In this document: positions 41,492-50,988 of the stretch, one piece after another
How positions within the stretch are numbered: the stretch's first letter is position 1
How the letters are laid out: every line of letters starts with the position of its first letter
NCBI RefSeq assembly: GCF_000620765.1
Contig: NZ_JIAK01000020.1
Span: 1 to 54,132, forward strand
Length of the DNA stretch: 54,132 nucleotides
Source: Desulfovermiculus halophilus DSM 18834
Lineage (GTDB): Bacteria; Desulfobacterota; Desulfovibrionia; Desulfovibrionales; Desulfothermaceae
Reading direction: 5' to 3'
Position numbers and translations under genes: made by a program
Notes under the pieces: model-generated
What the model saw: the letters and a program-made list of their open reading frames with translations, nothing else
Databases searched by the model: none
What the model was told of the DNA's origin: nothing

Positions 41492-43195
41492 TTAGATCCA
41501 GATTTCAATCTTGAAAAATCGGAAAAAGAGGAAGAAAAGCACGATGGCCAGCATCCACTTCAACTGTTTTTCTGTGAATAGGCTCTGCATCCTGCTTCCG
41601 ATAACACCACCGGCAAATCCGCCGATGATGATGGCGATGGCAATCCACAGGTCCGGCAGATAGCCGTTGGCTAAGTAGCCGATAAAGGCCCCGATACTGG
41701 AAAAGCATGTCCCGAGCAGACCGACAGGGACCGCAACATACATGGGCAGGCCCCCGAACATGGTCATGATAGGCACCAGGAGAAAGCCGCCGCCAATCCC
41801 GAAACAGCGGGCCACAATCCCGATCACCAGACCGATAACTCCGAACAGCAGAGGGTTGATCTTGAACTCCTCGCCCCAGAACTTGAACTGGTAGTTGGTC
41901 AGTCCTGATTTAACCGGTTCAATGGAGCCCATCTTGGCAGCCCGGCCCTCGGCCTTTGCCTTGGCCACCTCTTCATTGAACTTCTGGGTCATGGCCTTGA
42001 TGTTCTTTCGCTTTTCCATAACCCTGGGCGTCATTTCATACACAGTGCGGATACCCATGATCACCACCAGAACAGCCAGCCATTCCTTGTAGCTGGACAT
42101 GGGCAGATAGGCGGTTACATACTTGCCCAGCCAGATGGAACCGATAAGAATCCCGATGCCAAAGGAAAATCCAACCGGCCAGGCCACACGCCGTTCTTTG
42201 ACTGCATAGCGGTAAAATGAGCCCAAAGGAGAAAACAGGGTCAGGGCTACGTTCGACGGCCGGAGGACGTTTGCCGCATTTATCCCCACCGGTCCCATGG
42301 TATTGACCACCATGACCTGGTAGGCGGCCATGAGCATCCCTCCGGAGGCTCCGATCAAAGAGACAAATGCCCCAATAATGATCGCCCCGATGATAATCCA
42401 AATCGGGTTCATATACCGACCGCCGAGATCGAGCCAGAATCCTTTGCCGGCTAGAGTGTATGTCCCGATTTCCTGGCCGTTGACATACACATTGAACTCT
42501 GTATCCGGAGGTGAATGGCGAAAGCTTTCAAAGGAAGCGGTGAACTTGCCGGTTTCTTTGTTCAGATCAACCTTGGTCCCTTCATCCCAGTAATTCCCGG
42601 ACTTTTCATGGTCTGTGAGCACGCTGCGGGAAAAAATCGTCACCTTTCCCACCTGCGTCCGCTCTTTGGTCACTGTATTGATGCCGTATGCATTCTCGTG
42701 ATTGTAGCGGAAGAAGCTCCACTTAGCCTTGTTGGTGATCGGCCCGAGGACCGATTTGGCCTCTGCGGACAAATCGCTGTAGTCTGCGAGGTTAAACATT
42801 GTCGTACTGTAGATGCCGTTGGCGAATGACGGGCCGCCGAAACGCTTTTTGGTAATGGTTCCGAATTCTTGCGGGGTATTGGTCAAAATATAGAACAAAT
42901 GGGGGACCCGGGTGTTCATATCAAAGGGGTGACTCTCCACCGCGCTTCGAAACGACTTGATTTCATTGACCCCTTTTGCATCCTCAGGAGCAAACATGTT
43001 TTTCGAAGCTACAGCGATATACAGATCCTGGCCAGGCTCTATCTGCCCGGATACAGTGACTCTGTCTCCAACTTCCAGGGAGGTAGACTCCAATTGAGCC
43101 TGGACAGCAGCAGTAGCGGGTTGAACCGCACCCAAGACCAGAGCAAGGACAACAAACGCCAGAATCGAACCAGGTGCCAAATACCATCTGTTCAT
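41492..43195 (-). CDS. TauE/SafE-family permease with N-terminal periplasmic domain
   Basis: A 567-residue protein. ATG 43195 has AAGGAG and begins a signal peptide (MNRWYLAPGSILAFVVLALV). A beta-rich extracytoplasmic domain of about 230 residues follows, then a TauE-type membrane domain in two halves (PIWIIIGAIIIGAFVSLIGA, SGGMLMAAYQ; PLLFGVIGLVIGIVARCFGI, GGGFLLVPI) with a charged loop between them. TauE/SafE proteins export sulfonates, sulfite or other organic anions; in a sulfate reducer a sulfur-compound role is plausible but not shown. The frame open to 43444 crosses the regulatory dyad and is not used. Confidence 0.85.
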   Translation of the reverse strand: MNRWYLAPGSILAFVVLALVLGAVQPATAAVQAQLESTSLEVGDRVTVSGQIEPGQDLYIAVASKNMFAPEDAKGVNEIKSFRSAVESHPFDMNTRVPHLFYILTNTPQEFGTITKKRFGGPSFANGIYSTTMFNLADYSDLSAEAKSVLGPITNKAKWSFFRYNHENAYGINTVTKERTQVGKVTIFSRSVLTDHEKSGNYWDEGTKVDLNKETGKFTASFESFRHSPPDTEFNVYVNGQEIGTYTLAGKGFWLDLGGRYMNPIWIIIGAIIIGAFVSLIGASGGMLMAAYQVMVVNTMGPVGINAANVLRPSNVALTLFSPLGSFYRYAVKERRVAWPVGFSFGIGILIGSIWLGKYVTAYLPMSSYKEWLAVLVVIMGIRTVYEMTPRVMEKRKNIKAMTQKFNEEVAKAKAEGRAAKMGSIEPVKSGLTNYQFKFWGEEFKINPLLFGVIGLVIGIVARCFGIGGGFLLVPIMTMFGGLPMYVAVPVGLLGTCFSSIGAFIGYLANGYLPDLWIAIAIIIGGFAGGVIGSRMQSLFTEKQLKWMLAIVLFFLFFRFFKIEIWI

Positions 43196-43411
43196 AACAC
43201 GTCTCTCCTTAACAAACACAAGTTTACAGGTTTTTTGGCTTGCACGATGTATATAAAAAATTTTACACCAACTCGCCGAATGAAAACAAAACCGAATAGA
43301 AAAGCAAAAAATATTCCAACAAGAATCAAAATAGATATCAGTGAAATACTGATATACAAGAAAATATCGCTGTTCTTTTTTGGACAAAAGTCTATTAATT
43401 TTGTCCCAAAT

Positions 43412-43483
43412 TGGACATATAATTGGATAGACAGAATAAAACATACCTAATAAGTATGTTTATACTATTCAATTATATGTCCA
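43412..43483. promoter_or_regulatory. Large nested dyad upstream of the TauE-like gene
   Basis: Outer 14-bp arms TGGACATATAATTG (43412-43425) and its complement (43470-43483) enclose inner arms AAACATAC and GTATGTTT (43438-43461). The region 43200-43500 is AT-rich. It probably contains the promoter of the permease gene and binding sites of a dimeric regulator; inferred. Confidence 0.5.
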
Positions 43484-43618
43484 TGTTATGGACACAGAGC
43501 ATAATAACCGAAAGGATTTCAGAACGAGTAGGAGGATTGAGGGTGAAAAGGCGTGTATGACAAGCTCAGCCAAACAGAAAGCACTGAGTTGCGCGTGAGT
43601 GTCGGGAGGGGGCAAGGA

Positions 43619-43704
43619 TCCCCTTTGTCGGGACTTAGAGAAAATACAGGGCCGAAAGTGAGCACACAGAAGAGATGGCCCAAAATCCACAGCCTACGTC
43701 CAAG
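43619..43704. repeat. Second copy of the 90-bp repeat seen at 8172
   Basis: CCCCTTTGTCGGGACTTAGA, then GGGCCGAAAGTGAGCACACA, then AGAGATGGCCCA, with the final CCACAGCCTACGTC, aligned to 8172-8264 with few changes. No gene overlaps it here. The rest of 43500-43797 contains nothing recognisable. Confidence 0.75.
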
Positions 43705-43797
43705 GACCCCCATTTGCACATTAAACTGCTGTTATCAGGCCTTCAGGGTCTGACTGGAAAGGCCATCTGCATGAATGCCATGCCCCGAAAAATAGGA

Positions 43798-43836
43798 AAA
43801 CCGCCTTGCCGTTCTCCGAGAACGGCAAGGCGGTTT
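43798..43836. terminator. Strong hairpin terminator
   Basis: Perfect 19-bp arms beginning AAACCGCCTTGCCG around one unpaired C, flanked by A and T runs. It lies after the Cys-rich peptide gene on the minus strand. Confidence 0.75.
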
Positions 43837-43895
43837 CCCTACCTGTCCTTGGGGCTTGAGACGTCTGCCGTCTCAAAGGGCGGGCCAGCTTTTTC

Positions 43896-44078
43896 TTAGT
43901 CGCTGCCCTGCTCCTGGTCCACAGAGGACCTTATTGTGCATTCGGACTGGACGCTGCATTGGGAACACCCGGAACATCCGCATTCAGCCTGTCCGCTCCT
44001 GCTAAAGGTCCGATACAGGCGACGGACGACCACGATCGCAGCGACAAGAACGATACCTGCAACTATAAGTTTTTGCAT
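43896..44078 (-). CDS. FeoB-associated Cys-rich membrane protein-like peptide
   Basis: A 60-residue peptide: one transmembrane helix (KLIVAGIVLVAAIVVVRRLY) and a Cys cluster (CGCSGCSQCSVQSEC). It resembles the small Cys-rich membrane peptides found with ferrous-iron transporters, but no feoB is nearby. It follows the zinc-ribbon gene by 17 bases and is probably co-transcribed. Confidence 0.7.
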   Translation of the reverse strand: MQKLIVAGIVLVAAIVVVRRLYRTFSRSGQAECGCSGCSQCSVQSECTIRSSVDQEQGSD

Positions 44079-44095
44079 CTCACCCTCCTGATTTC

Positions 44096-44800
44096 CTACC
44101 CCAACAGAATCCGTCGGGCCAGATCCTGAGCTTCCGGAGTCGATAGTCCCTGCGTGATTCGACCTTCGATGTCTTCCCTGGAAAGGGACTGGGCCTTGGA
44201 CTCTTCCTCTAACCCCGCAAGCGTGGCCGCATCCCGGACAATACGGACTTCCAGGTCCGGATCTGACCAGGGCTTGGACAATTGGTCCAGCACGGATTCC
44301 ACCTTATCTGCCACATCCGGCTTAGCCCCGGCTTTGTCCAGGATATCCCGAGGGGTTTGCTGAAAATCCATGCCTTGCCCGTTGGCAGTATCCGCCTGCT
44401 GGACATACAACAGATGAGCGGCCATGATAACGGCACCCATGTCGCCGCCGACGTCTTTCCCCAGCCGCTCCGCGTATCTGGCCGCATTCTGGGCCTTCTG
44501 CATCAGCTTTGGCTGTTGCAGAAGCAAGCGTCTGACCTCCATGCCGACCTTGTCTTTGATCAGGTCCTGCTGCTTTTCCTTGATGTCGTCCGGCAGGGCG
44601 CCCAGACACTGTTCAGCGAATTGACAATAGGCGGCACAGCCGAAATCCATTTCCGGATTCACGAACCTGTGCCCGCAATGCGGACACTTCCGGGCCGTAT
44701 CATCCTTAAAAAATTCCACGGTTTCATTGCACTGGGGGCAACGGGCCTCATATATGGCGTCCTGTTTCCAGAATCTGCTGTCTTGGCCTGGGCATTTCAT
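44096..44800 (-). CDS. Zinc-ribbon protein with HD-like helical domain
   Basis: A 234-residue protein. The N-terminal zinc ribbon has two CxxC pairs (ARCPQCNE and RKCPHCGHRF), followed by CAAYCQFAEQC. The helical middle (AARYAERLGKDVGGDMGAVI, MAAHLLY) resembles HD-domain proteins of sulfate-reducing bacteria with a degenerate metal site. Function unknown to me. The start ATG 44800 gives MKCPGQDSRFWKQDAIYEAR, conserved in style. Confidence 0.68.
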   Translation of the reverse strand: MKCPGQDSRFWKQDAIYEARCPQCNETVEFFKDDTARKCPHCGHRFVNPEMDFGCAAYCQFAEQCLGALPDDIKEKQQDLIKDKVGMEVRRLLLQQPKLMQKAQNAARYAERLGKDVGGDMGAVIMAAHLLYVQQADTANGQGMDFQQTPRDILDKAGAKPDVADKVESVLDQLSKPWSDPDLEVRIVRDAATLAGLEEESKAQSLSREDIEGRITQGLSTPEAQDLARRILLG

Positions 44801-44991
44801 ATCCGTCCTCCTGTGCTGACATTGCCTGGGACCATCCGTTATGGTGAGTGGTAAGTATGATCGTATACCCGGATAAGGGCGCTATCATTGATGCAGGTCA
44901 AAGAATTGGGCTGCTCATTGTGTATATAATCATTTTGAACCCATTTGAAACCCGGTACCGCAGCCCAGCAGAACGTCCTGCGGAGAGGAAT

Positions 44992-45342
44992 ATGTATCTA
45001 CATCGAATTCTGCTTGTTTTTCCGTTTCTCAGCTATTTGTTTCTGGCAGCCCACGAGCTGCGAGTGGGCAATCTCTGGGTCATGGCCGGATGGCTGCTCA
45101 TAGCCGTTGCGCTGGTTATTCTCCGCAGGCCTTGGGTCCGCCACCTCAGTGCCCTCACCCTGATGCTCGGTCTCTTTCTGTGGATCAAAGTGACAGTGCA
45201 GCTGCTTCAATTCCGGCTGGCGGTGGATGAGCCGTATACCCTCCTGCTGACCATCATGGGTTCAGTGGGCGTTGTAATGGCTGTATCCATTGCCATTATG
45301 CTGAGCCAAACCATGCGGGACTGGTTCACATGCAGAAGGTGA
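44992..45342 (+). CDS. Small multi-pass membrane protein, unknown
   Basis: A 116-residue protein with four hydrophobic segments (ILLVFPFLSYLFLAAHE, WVMAGWLLIAVALVIL, ALTLMLGLFLWIKVTVQLL, LLLTIMGSVGVVMAVSIAIM). ATG 44992 is preceded by GGAGAGGAA; the longer frame upstream to 44848 lacks such a site. No family recognised. Its stop overlaps the start of the next short frame. Confidence 0.68.
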   Translation: MYLHRILLVFPFLSYLFLAAHELRVGNLWVMAGWLLIAVALVILRRPWVRHLSALTLMLGLFLWIKVTVQLLQFRLAVDEPYTLLLTIMGSVGVVMAVSIAIMLSQTMRDWFTCRR

Positions 45343-45495
45343 CAGGGAAGCAGCCCCTGATCTGGATTTTCGTCCTGAGCACAGGCCTTCTGCTGCTGGC
45401 CCGCCAGGCCTCCCCTATTCCCGTCCTCCTCGCCGACCGCTGGCTGCCAAGAGCCCGGATACCTCACCCTGTTTCTGGGCGTGGCCAGAATCTAA
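45330..45495 (+). pseudogene. Possible frameshifted small membrane protein
   Basis: From ATG 45330 the frame gives MQKVTGKQPLIWIFVLSTGL, then LLLARQASPIPVLLADRWLP. With one extra base near 45450 ignored, it continues EPGYLTLFLGVARI and stops at 45493-45495, where it meets the end of the convergent gene. This could be a broken or misread partner of the upstream membrane protein. Weak. Confidence 0.3.
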
Positions 45496-46139
45496 GGGGC
45501 AGAACCAATCGGCTCCATAAACCCGATCTCTTCGGTTCCCTGCTCAGCCACCACCTGCCCGAACCTGACTCCAGGGCGATAATGCCTTTGGTGCAGGGTC
45601 AGACATTTTTGCAAAGCTTTCAGCATTTCCTCTCGGCTGTATATCCCGGACAGCTCCTCAGCCAGCCTCGGGTGGCGGCCGAGCTTACCCCCGACCTGGA
45701 CTCTATAGCCTTGCCGTGCAGGGAAAAGGGCCTGTTCCGGACAGCTCCTGATACATACGCCGCAGGACAGGCAGCGGCCGGCATCAATCCGGGCAATGCC
45801 TGAGTCCAGATCAATGGCCCCTTCCCGGCATACCTGTGCGCACTGCCCGCAGCCGGTACATCTTTCTGAATCCACCTCAGGATGCTGGGCCTGGAGGAGG
45901 CCAAAATCCGCTATCTGAGGCCTTGAGCATCCGTTGGCACAGCCGGAGACGCTGACGCTGAACTGGTCCAGGGGCTTGATCTCCCTTTGCAGGGCCTTGG
46001 ACAGGCACTCGGGCCAGCCAGAGGTTTCCAGGACGGACTCCAGATCCTGCTTCAGTGAGGCATCCGGATCCAGGACATTTGGACATTCCCTGCTTTCAAT
46101 TCCCCAACACAACTTAATTCTATAGGCTTTTCTGGTCAT
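45492..46139 (-). CDS. Sulfite/nitrite reductase-like siroheme-[4Fe-4S] protein with ferredoxin domain
   Basis: A 215-residue protein. The N-terminal part carries the 4Fe-4S/siroheme signature SVSVSGCANGCSRPQIADFG. Two ferredoxin clusters follow: CTGCGQCAQVCREGAI and CLSCGVCIRSCPEQAL. It is much shorter than dissimilatory sulfite reductase subunits and resembles small, stand-alone proteins of anaerobes. A redox role in sulfur or nitrogen compound reduction is inferred. It ends where the plus-strand frame ends. Confidence 0.78.
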   Translation of the reverse strand: MTRKAYRIKLCWGIESRECPNVLDPDASLKQDLESVLETSGWPECLSKALQREIKPLDQFSVSVSGCANGCSRPQIADFGLLQAQHPEVDSERCTGCGQCAQVCREGAIDLDSGIARIDAGRCLSCGVCIRSCPEQALFPARQGYRVQVGGKLGRHPRLAEELSGIYSREEMLKALQKCLTLHQRHYRPGVRFGQVVAEQGTEEIGFMEPIGSAP

Positions 46140-46222
46140 ATCTTTTCCTCATTACCCCAACATGAAGGAACTCCGTCGCGACAAAAATCTTCACTCTATT
46201 GACTGGGCTGAAAATATGTAAG

Positions 46223-49200
46223 TCAGTCCCGCATCCGCTTGAACTTCCTCAGCACATCATCAAACACGGTATAGAAAATCGGCACATAGACCAGGGTCAG
46301 GAATGTGGAGACCAGGAGCCCGCCGATAGCCACCACCGCCAGGGGGGAGAGGCGCTCCAGACCGACGGCCATCTCCATTGCAATGGGCAGCATGCCGGCC
46401 ATGGTGCTGGTAGCGGTCATGACAATGGGCCGGGTCCTGGTCTGGATGGCCTGAACTATGGCCTCCTGCCGGGCCAGTCCATCTGCCCGGGCCTGATTGA
46501 TGAAGTCCATAAGCAGAATGGAGTTGTTGACCACGATCCCGGAGAGCAGGACCATGCCCATGGAAGCCGGCATGCAGAAGTGCTTGCCGGCCAGGAGCAT
46601 GCCCCAGGACACACCGATGAAGGCCAAAGGAATGGCCACCATGATGACCACGGGCTGAACAAAGGACCGGAAGATGGGAACCAGGGAGAAGTAGAGCAGG
46701 ATCAGGGAGAACATGAGGGCCTGTCCCAGGCGGGAGAAGCTTTCGTTCATGTATGTGACCTCTCCTTCCTGACTGAGGCTGTATCCCGGCGGAAGTCCCA
46801 TTCCGGCCAGGGCCTTTTCCACTCCGGCCTGAAGGTGGGAAATAGCCATGGTATCCCGATACCCATAGACATTGACCACGCTCTGCAGATCCTCCCGAAT
46901 AAACCGGTCCTGGGTCAGGACCCGCTGGAACTCGGCCACCTCCCGCAGGGGGATGGGGCCTTGATCAGACATGACCGTCACATCCTGCAGGCCCTGGATT
47001 GACCATGCCTTGTCCGCAGCCAAGCGGACCTGGACCTTGATCCCTTTCTGTCCCGGAATGCGCAGCTCTGACGCCTGCATTCCCTGGGTGGCTGCAGCCA
47101 GAACCCGGCTGACCTCCGAGACCGTGATCCCGTAGGCGGCCATGCGCCGATGATCCAGAGTGATTTCCACCTCTTCCTTGCTCCGATCCCATGACCGGCT
47201 GATCCCATTCAACCCCGGCACCTCCCGCAGCCTGTCCTCCGCTTCTGCAGCCAGACCATCCAGAACCCGGGGATCCGGGCCGGCGATCTGCACATCGATG
47301 GGCGCACTGATCGAGGACAAAGGCGTGGCTCCGTATTCGTACACACTGAACCGCTCCAGCCCGGGCAGCCGGGCAAAGTCCGTGCGTAGCTCGGATTCGA
47401 TCTCCCAGATGGACTTGTCCCGGGCAAAACGATCCACAAAATGGACAGTTATAACTCCTTCCTGGGCGGTGCGCTCCGCACCGAAGCTGATAACCCCGGG
47501 CTCGGCCCCGCCTTTTGTACTCATGCGCACAAAGCCTGGATATCGGGCGATGACCTCCTCCATACGGGCCACCGTTTTTTGGGTCTCTTCTACCGAAGTT
47601 CCCGGTGATGTCTCGAACTCGACCATCATGATCCCGGTATCCATGGGGGGCATAAGATCCTTTCCGGCCAAAGGCATCTGGCGCATGCTGAGGACCAGAA
47701 CAACAATTCCCAGAGGGATGAACAGCCATCTGGCCCTGGACCCCAGACGATAGACGTGAACGAAAAAGGACTGCAACGGAGCGACGATCCGAGATGAGAG
47801 CCAGTCAAGGACCATGGCGACTTTGTCTTCCATGCGCGAGGAGCCCAGGAGATACGGGGCCAGGAGGGGAATGACGGTTATGGAAACCAGGTAGGAGAAG
47901 ATCAGAGCCAGAGACAGGGTCAAGGCCAGAGGGCGCAGGATCTGCTGGGGATATCCGCCCACAAACATGATGGGCAAAAGCACGCTGACCGTGGTCAGGG
48001 TCCCGGAAAAGTCGGCCAGGTAGATCTCTCTGGTCCCGGAACGGGCCGCACGGCGGGGGCTTTCGGCGCCGGACCGATAATGACGGTCGATGTTTTCAAT
48101 GATCACGATGGAGTCGTCCACCAAGAGGCCCACGGCCAGGATGATCCCGGTCATGGTCACGATGTTCAGTTCCAAGCCCAAAAGGCTCATGCCGGCGAAT
48201 GTGAGCAGAAAGGTAAAAGGGATGGAGACCACGGTCAGGGCCGTGGCCCTGGTCCGGGCCAGGAGGAGAAAGATCACAGCCACGGTCAGAATCACTGCGC
48301 TGCGCAGGGAGGAAATCATGTTCTGAATCGAGGTCTCAATGATATCCCCGCTTGTGTCCACAATTTCAAGCTCCAGGTTGGGAAAATCCTGTCTTACCTG
48401 TGGCAGATGCTCTTGGAAGGAAGCCAATGTGGAGCTGATGTGTCCGGTTTCCGGACGCAGGATATTCATACCCACGGCTTCCGCTCCGTTGCCCCGAAAG
48501 AAAGAGAACATATCCTGGTGAGCAAAGGATATGTCGGCTACATCCCGGAGGTGGATCTCCCCCGACCCGTCGCTGGCCAGGACGATATTTTCAAGTTCCT
48601 CAGCCTGCAGCTTTTCCCCCTGGATGCTGACCAGGTACTGCTCCTGGGAACGGATGATCGTTCCCCCGGGGATATTGGCATTCTGAGCAGCCACGGCCGA
48701 TGTGACCTGCTCCAGGCTCAGGCCGTATTCCTCCAGTTTGATCCGGTCCACGGCCAGACGAATTTCCGGTTTCCGCCCTCCGAAGACCTCTACCTGGGAT
48801 ACTTCCGGGATCCGGAGCAAGGCCTCGCGCAGATCGTTGTCGCAGATCTGGCGGGTCATGCTCAGGTCCAGGCCGGATTCGCCGGCCGGCTTCACGGCCA
48901 AGGTGGCTGCCGGGGAAGTGGCGTCCGTGACCCGGAAAATGCGCGGCGGCAAAAGCCCGTCAGGCAGGCCGGACCAAATCCGGTCCAGGGCCGAGCTGAC
49001 ATCGACCACTGCCGCATCAATGCCTTTTGTGTACTCGAATTCAACACTGACAGCCGCAACCTCATCCTTGCTCACCGCCCGTACTGTCCTACTCTGGTCC
49101 AGGGAGGCCAGCTCGGCATCCACATATCTGGCCACCCTGGACTGAACGTCCTCGGCCGAGGCTCCCGGCCAGATCAAAAGCACGGATACCGAAGGGTAGT

Positions 49201-49321
49201 TGGCCTCTGGAAACAGGTTCTGGGGCAGGCGCTGAAAGCTGGCCAGCCCCAGGGCCACCCCCAAAAGAACCACGGCCAGAACCAAGTGAGGATGTTCAAA
49301 GGTCTTGTCTACCAGAGTCAT
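46223..49321 (-). CDS. RND efflux transporter, inner-membrane permease
   Basis: A 1032-residue AcrB-family pump with the usual two halves, each one helix, a large periplasmic loop and a block of helices. It starts LVDKTFEHPHLVLAVVLLGV. The proton-relay acids are in AVGLLVDDSIVIIENIDRH. It exports toxic compounds with the adaptor encoded upstream at 49752. An outer-membrane channel gene is not in the window. Length is complete. Confidence 0.92.
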   Translation of the reverse strand: MTLVDKTFEHPHLVLAVVLLGVALGLASFQRLPQNLFPEANYPSVSVLLIWPGASAEDVQSRVARYVDAELASLDQSRTVRAVSKDEVAAVSVEFEYTKGIDAAVVDVSSALDRIWSGLPDGLLPPRIFRVTDATSPAATLAVKPAGESGLDLSMTRQICDNDLREALLRIPEVSQVEVFGGRKPEIRLAVDRIKLEEYGLSLEQVTSAVAAQNANIPGGTIIRSQEQYLVSIQGEKLQAEELENIVLASDGSGEIHLRDVADISFAHQDMFSFFRGNGAEAVGMNILRPETGHISSTLASFQEHLPQVRQDFPNLELEIVDTSGDIIETSIQNMISSLRSAVILTVAVIFLLLARTRATALTVVSIPFTFLLTFAGMSLLGLELNIVTMTGIILAVGLLVDDSIVIIENIDRHYRSGAESPRRAARSGTREIYLADFSGTLTTVSVLLPIMFVGGYPQQILRPLALTLSLALIFSYLVSITVIPLLAPYLLGSSRMEDKVAMVLDWLSSRIVAPLQSFFVHVYRLGSRARWLFIPLGIVVLVLSMRQMPLAGKDLMPPMDTGIMMVEFETSPGTSVEETQKTVARMEEVIARYPGFVRMSTKGGAEPGVISFGAERTAQEGVITVHFVDRFARDKSIWEIESELRTDFARLPGLERFSVYEYGATPLSSISAPIDVQIAGPDPRVLDGLAAEAEDRLREVPGLNGISRSWDRSKEEVEITLDHRRMAAYGITVSEVSRVLAAATQGMQASELRIPGQKGIKVQVRLAADKAWSIQGLQDVTVMSDQGPIPLREVAEFQRVLTQDRFIREDLQSVVNVYGYRDTMAISHLQAGVEKALAGMGLPPGYSLSQEGEVTYMNESFSRLGQALMFSLILLYFSLVPIFRSFVQPVVIMVAIPLAFIGVSWGMLLAGKHFCMPASMGMVLLSGIVVNNSILLMDFINQARADGLARQEAIVQAIQTRTRPIVMTATSTMAGMLPIAMEMAVGLERLSPLAVVAIGGLLVSTFLTLVYVPIFYTVFDDVLRKFKRMRD

Positions 49322-49751
49322 GAATCAAGGACTCTTTTCGGGTCATCGGTTGTCAGAACGTTCATTCCGTGTCTTTCTTCTTTTGTTTCCAATGATATTT
49401 TCTTTGAATTGTAGAAGATTATTGGTTGGGTTTGTATGTTCATTTTGTATTTAACATACTGATATAATATATTATCAACTGAACATATCCAGAAACATTC
49501 AAAGAACAAACCGAACATTTCCAGCTAAGCAACAGACGAACACCTGGAAAACGAACAGATGTCGTCAATGTTTTCCACAGGCTGTAGATTATACAGCAAC
49601 ACAAGAGATTCTTAAGTTTCTACAGTCCGTTAGAATGACAAGAGCGGACATCAGAACCATCCGGCGGGCCTGCTTTTTTATGTCTTGTCATTCTGAGCGA
49701 GTCTGGGAGCGAAGAATCTCTCATCAAAATGAATAATAGACCCGGTTCTGT
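49322..49751. other. 430-bp gap between pump and adaptor, with an inverted repeat
   Basis: No gene seen. Positions 49440-49500 are AT-rich. From about 49599 (AAGAGATTCTTAAG) and 49630 (TAGAATGACAAG) to 49681-49724 (TGTCTTGTCATTCTGAGCGA, GAAGAATCTCT) lies a large inverted repeat of a widespread intergenic type. Confidence 0.55.
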
Positions 49752-50873
49752 TCAGTCTGATTTTATTGTCTCAACTGGACCGGTTTCCACCTTCATCCCA
49801 GGGCTCAAGCGCATGAGCTTAGACAATGCACCAACGACAACTCGTTGTCCGGGTTGGAGTTCATTATCCATGAGCACAGCCCTGTCCGCGGTTCTGGAGA
49901 GTACGTGCACCTGATGCATCTGAATTCGGTTTTCCTCGTTCACGGTGAAGACAACATCTTCTTTTTCCTGGCTGAGCAAGGCCCTGGAGGGAACAATAAT
50001 GCCCATGGCCCTGGAAACAAGAAGCTCAACCTCCAGGCTTGAACCACTGGGCAGTTCAAAGGGCGGCTTTTGCATGAATGCTTCGACCTCAACCAAGGGT
50101 GAATTCTGGGACGTGGCTGGATGTATGCGGGTTATGTCCGCTTTCTGGGTTTTCCCTTGAGAGTGAATGCGGACTTTGTTCCCGGGCAGCAACTTGGTGT
50201 GGACCTCGGCTGGAACCCGGATATGTATGTTGTACCCAGCTGCGGAATCTTCGAGGATCATGACCGGCTGTCCGGGCTGAGCCATATCCCCCGGTTCTTG
50301 AAGCCGTTTGTGTATCCGTCCGTTTAGGGGTGCCTCCAGGCGGGTATAGCTCAGCCTGGTTCTGGCTTGATTTAGTTCGTTTCTGACTCGTTCCCGGCTG
50401 GATTTGGCCTGGTTCAGATTGGACAAGGTGCGGTCTATTTCGTCCTGGGATATAGCCCCAGGAGCCAGCTTTTTCTGTCGGGCACGGGTCTTCTCCAACA
50501 TCCAGATCTGTTCTTCGATCCGCTTTTTTTCCGCCTCCAAAGCCTGAATGTTTTCCTGGAGTTCCCGGTCATCGAGGCGAACCAGAAGCTGACCGTCTTG
50601 GATATGTTCTCCGGCATGACCTTGCATACCCACTATTCGCCCCTGTATTCTGGGACTCAGTGCTATGCTTCTCTCCGGACGGAGGATGCCCCTGTAGGTC
50701 TGGCTGACCTGCAGGGTGCCGTCGGATACCGGTGCAGTCTGCACGGCCAAAGCCGGCTCCTTGGTTGCCTGTACCGAAAAGATCTGCTGTCTACGCATGT
50801 GAACCAGCTTTATACCAGCCAGGACCAGAGCGGCCAGCAACAGGAGAATAATGAATCGTTTGAGCCAGGGCAT
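49752..50873 (-). CDS. RND efflux periplasmic adaptor (membrane fusion protein)
   Basis: A 373-residue protein. An N-terminal membrane anchor (MPWLKRFIILLLLAALVLAG) is followed by a lipoyl-like half (IVGMQGHAGEHIQDGQLLVR), a coiled-coil hairpin (about 110-180), the second lipoyl half (LSYTRLEAPLNGRIHKRLQE) and a beta-barrel. It links the permease at 46223 to an outer-membrane channel. Confidence 0.9.
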   Translation of the reverse strand: MPWLKRFIILLLLAALVLAGIKLVHMRRQQIFSVQATKEPALAVQTAPVSDGTLQVSQTYRGILRPERSIALSPRIQGRIVGMQGHAGEHIQDGQLLVRLDDRELQENIQALEAEKKRIEEQIWMLEKTRARQKKLAPGAISQDEIDRTLSNLNQAKSSRERVRNELNQARTRLSYTRLEAPLNGRIHKRLQEPGDMAQPGQPVMILEDSAAGYNIHIRVPAEVHTKLLPGNKVRIHSQGKTQKADITRIHPATSQNSPLVEVEAFMQKPPFELPSGSSLEVELLVSRAMGIIVPSRALLSQEKEDVVFTVNEENRIQMHQVHVLSRTADRAVLMDNELQPGQRVVVGALSKLMRLSPGMKVETGPVETIKSD

Positions 50874-50988
50874 GCCTTTTCCTATCGCAATTTTTTATCT
50901 GTTCATTTGATCTGTATCAAAAACATTGCAGCCGACCTGGGTTAGAAAGAGATTGCAAACATGGCCGATGAAAACCAAAGGAGCAATT

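Noticed and set aside
46199-47002. His/Gly-rich plus-strand frame (also 48080-49414)
   Set aside because: Antisense of the RND permease; the His and Gly richness comes from the complementary codon pattern.
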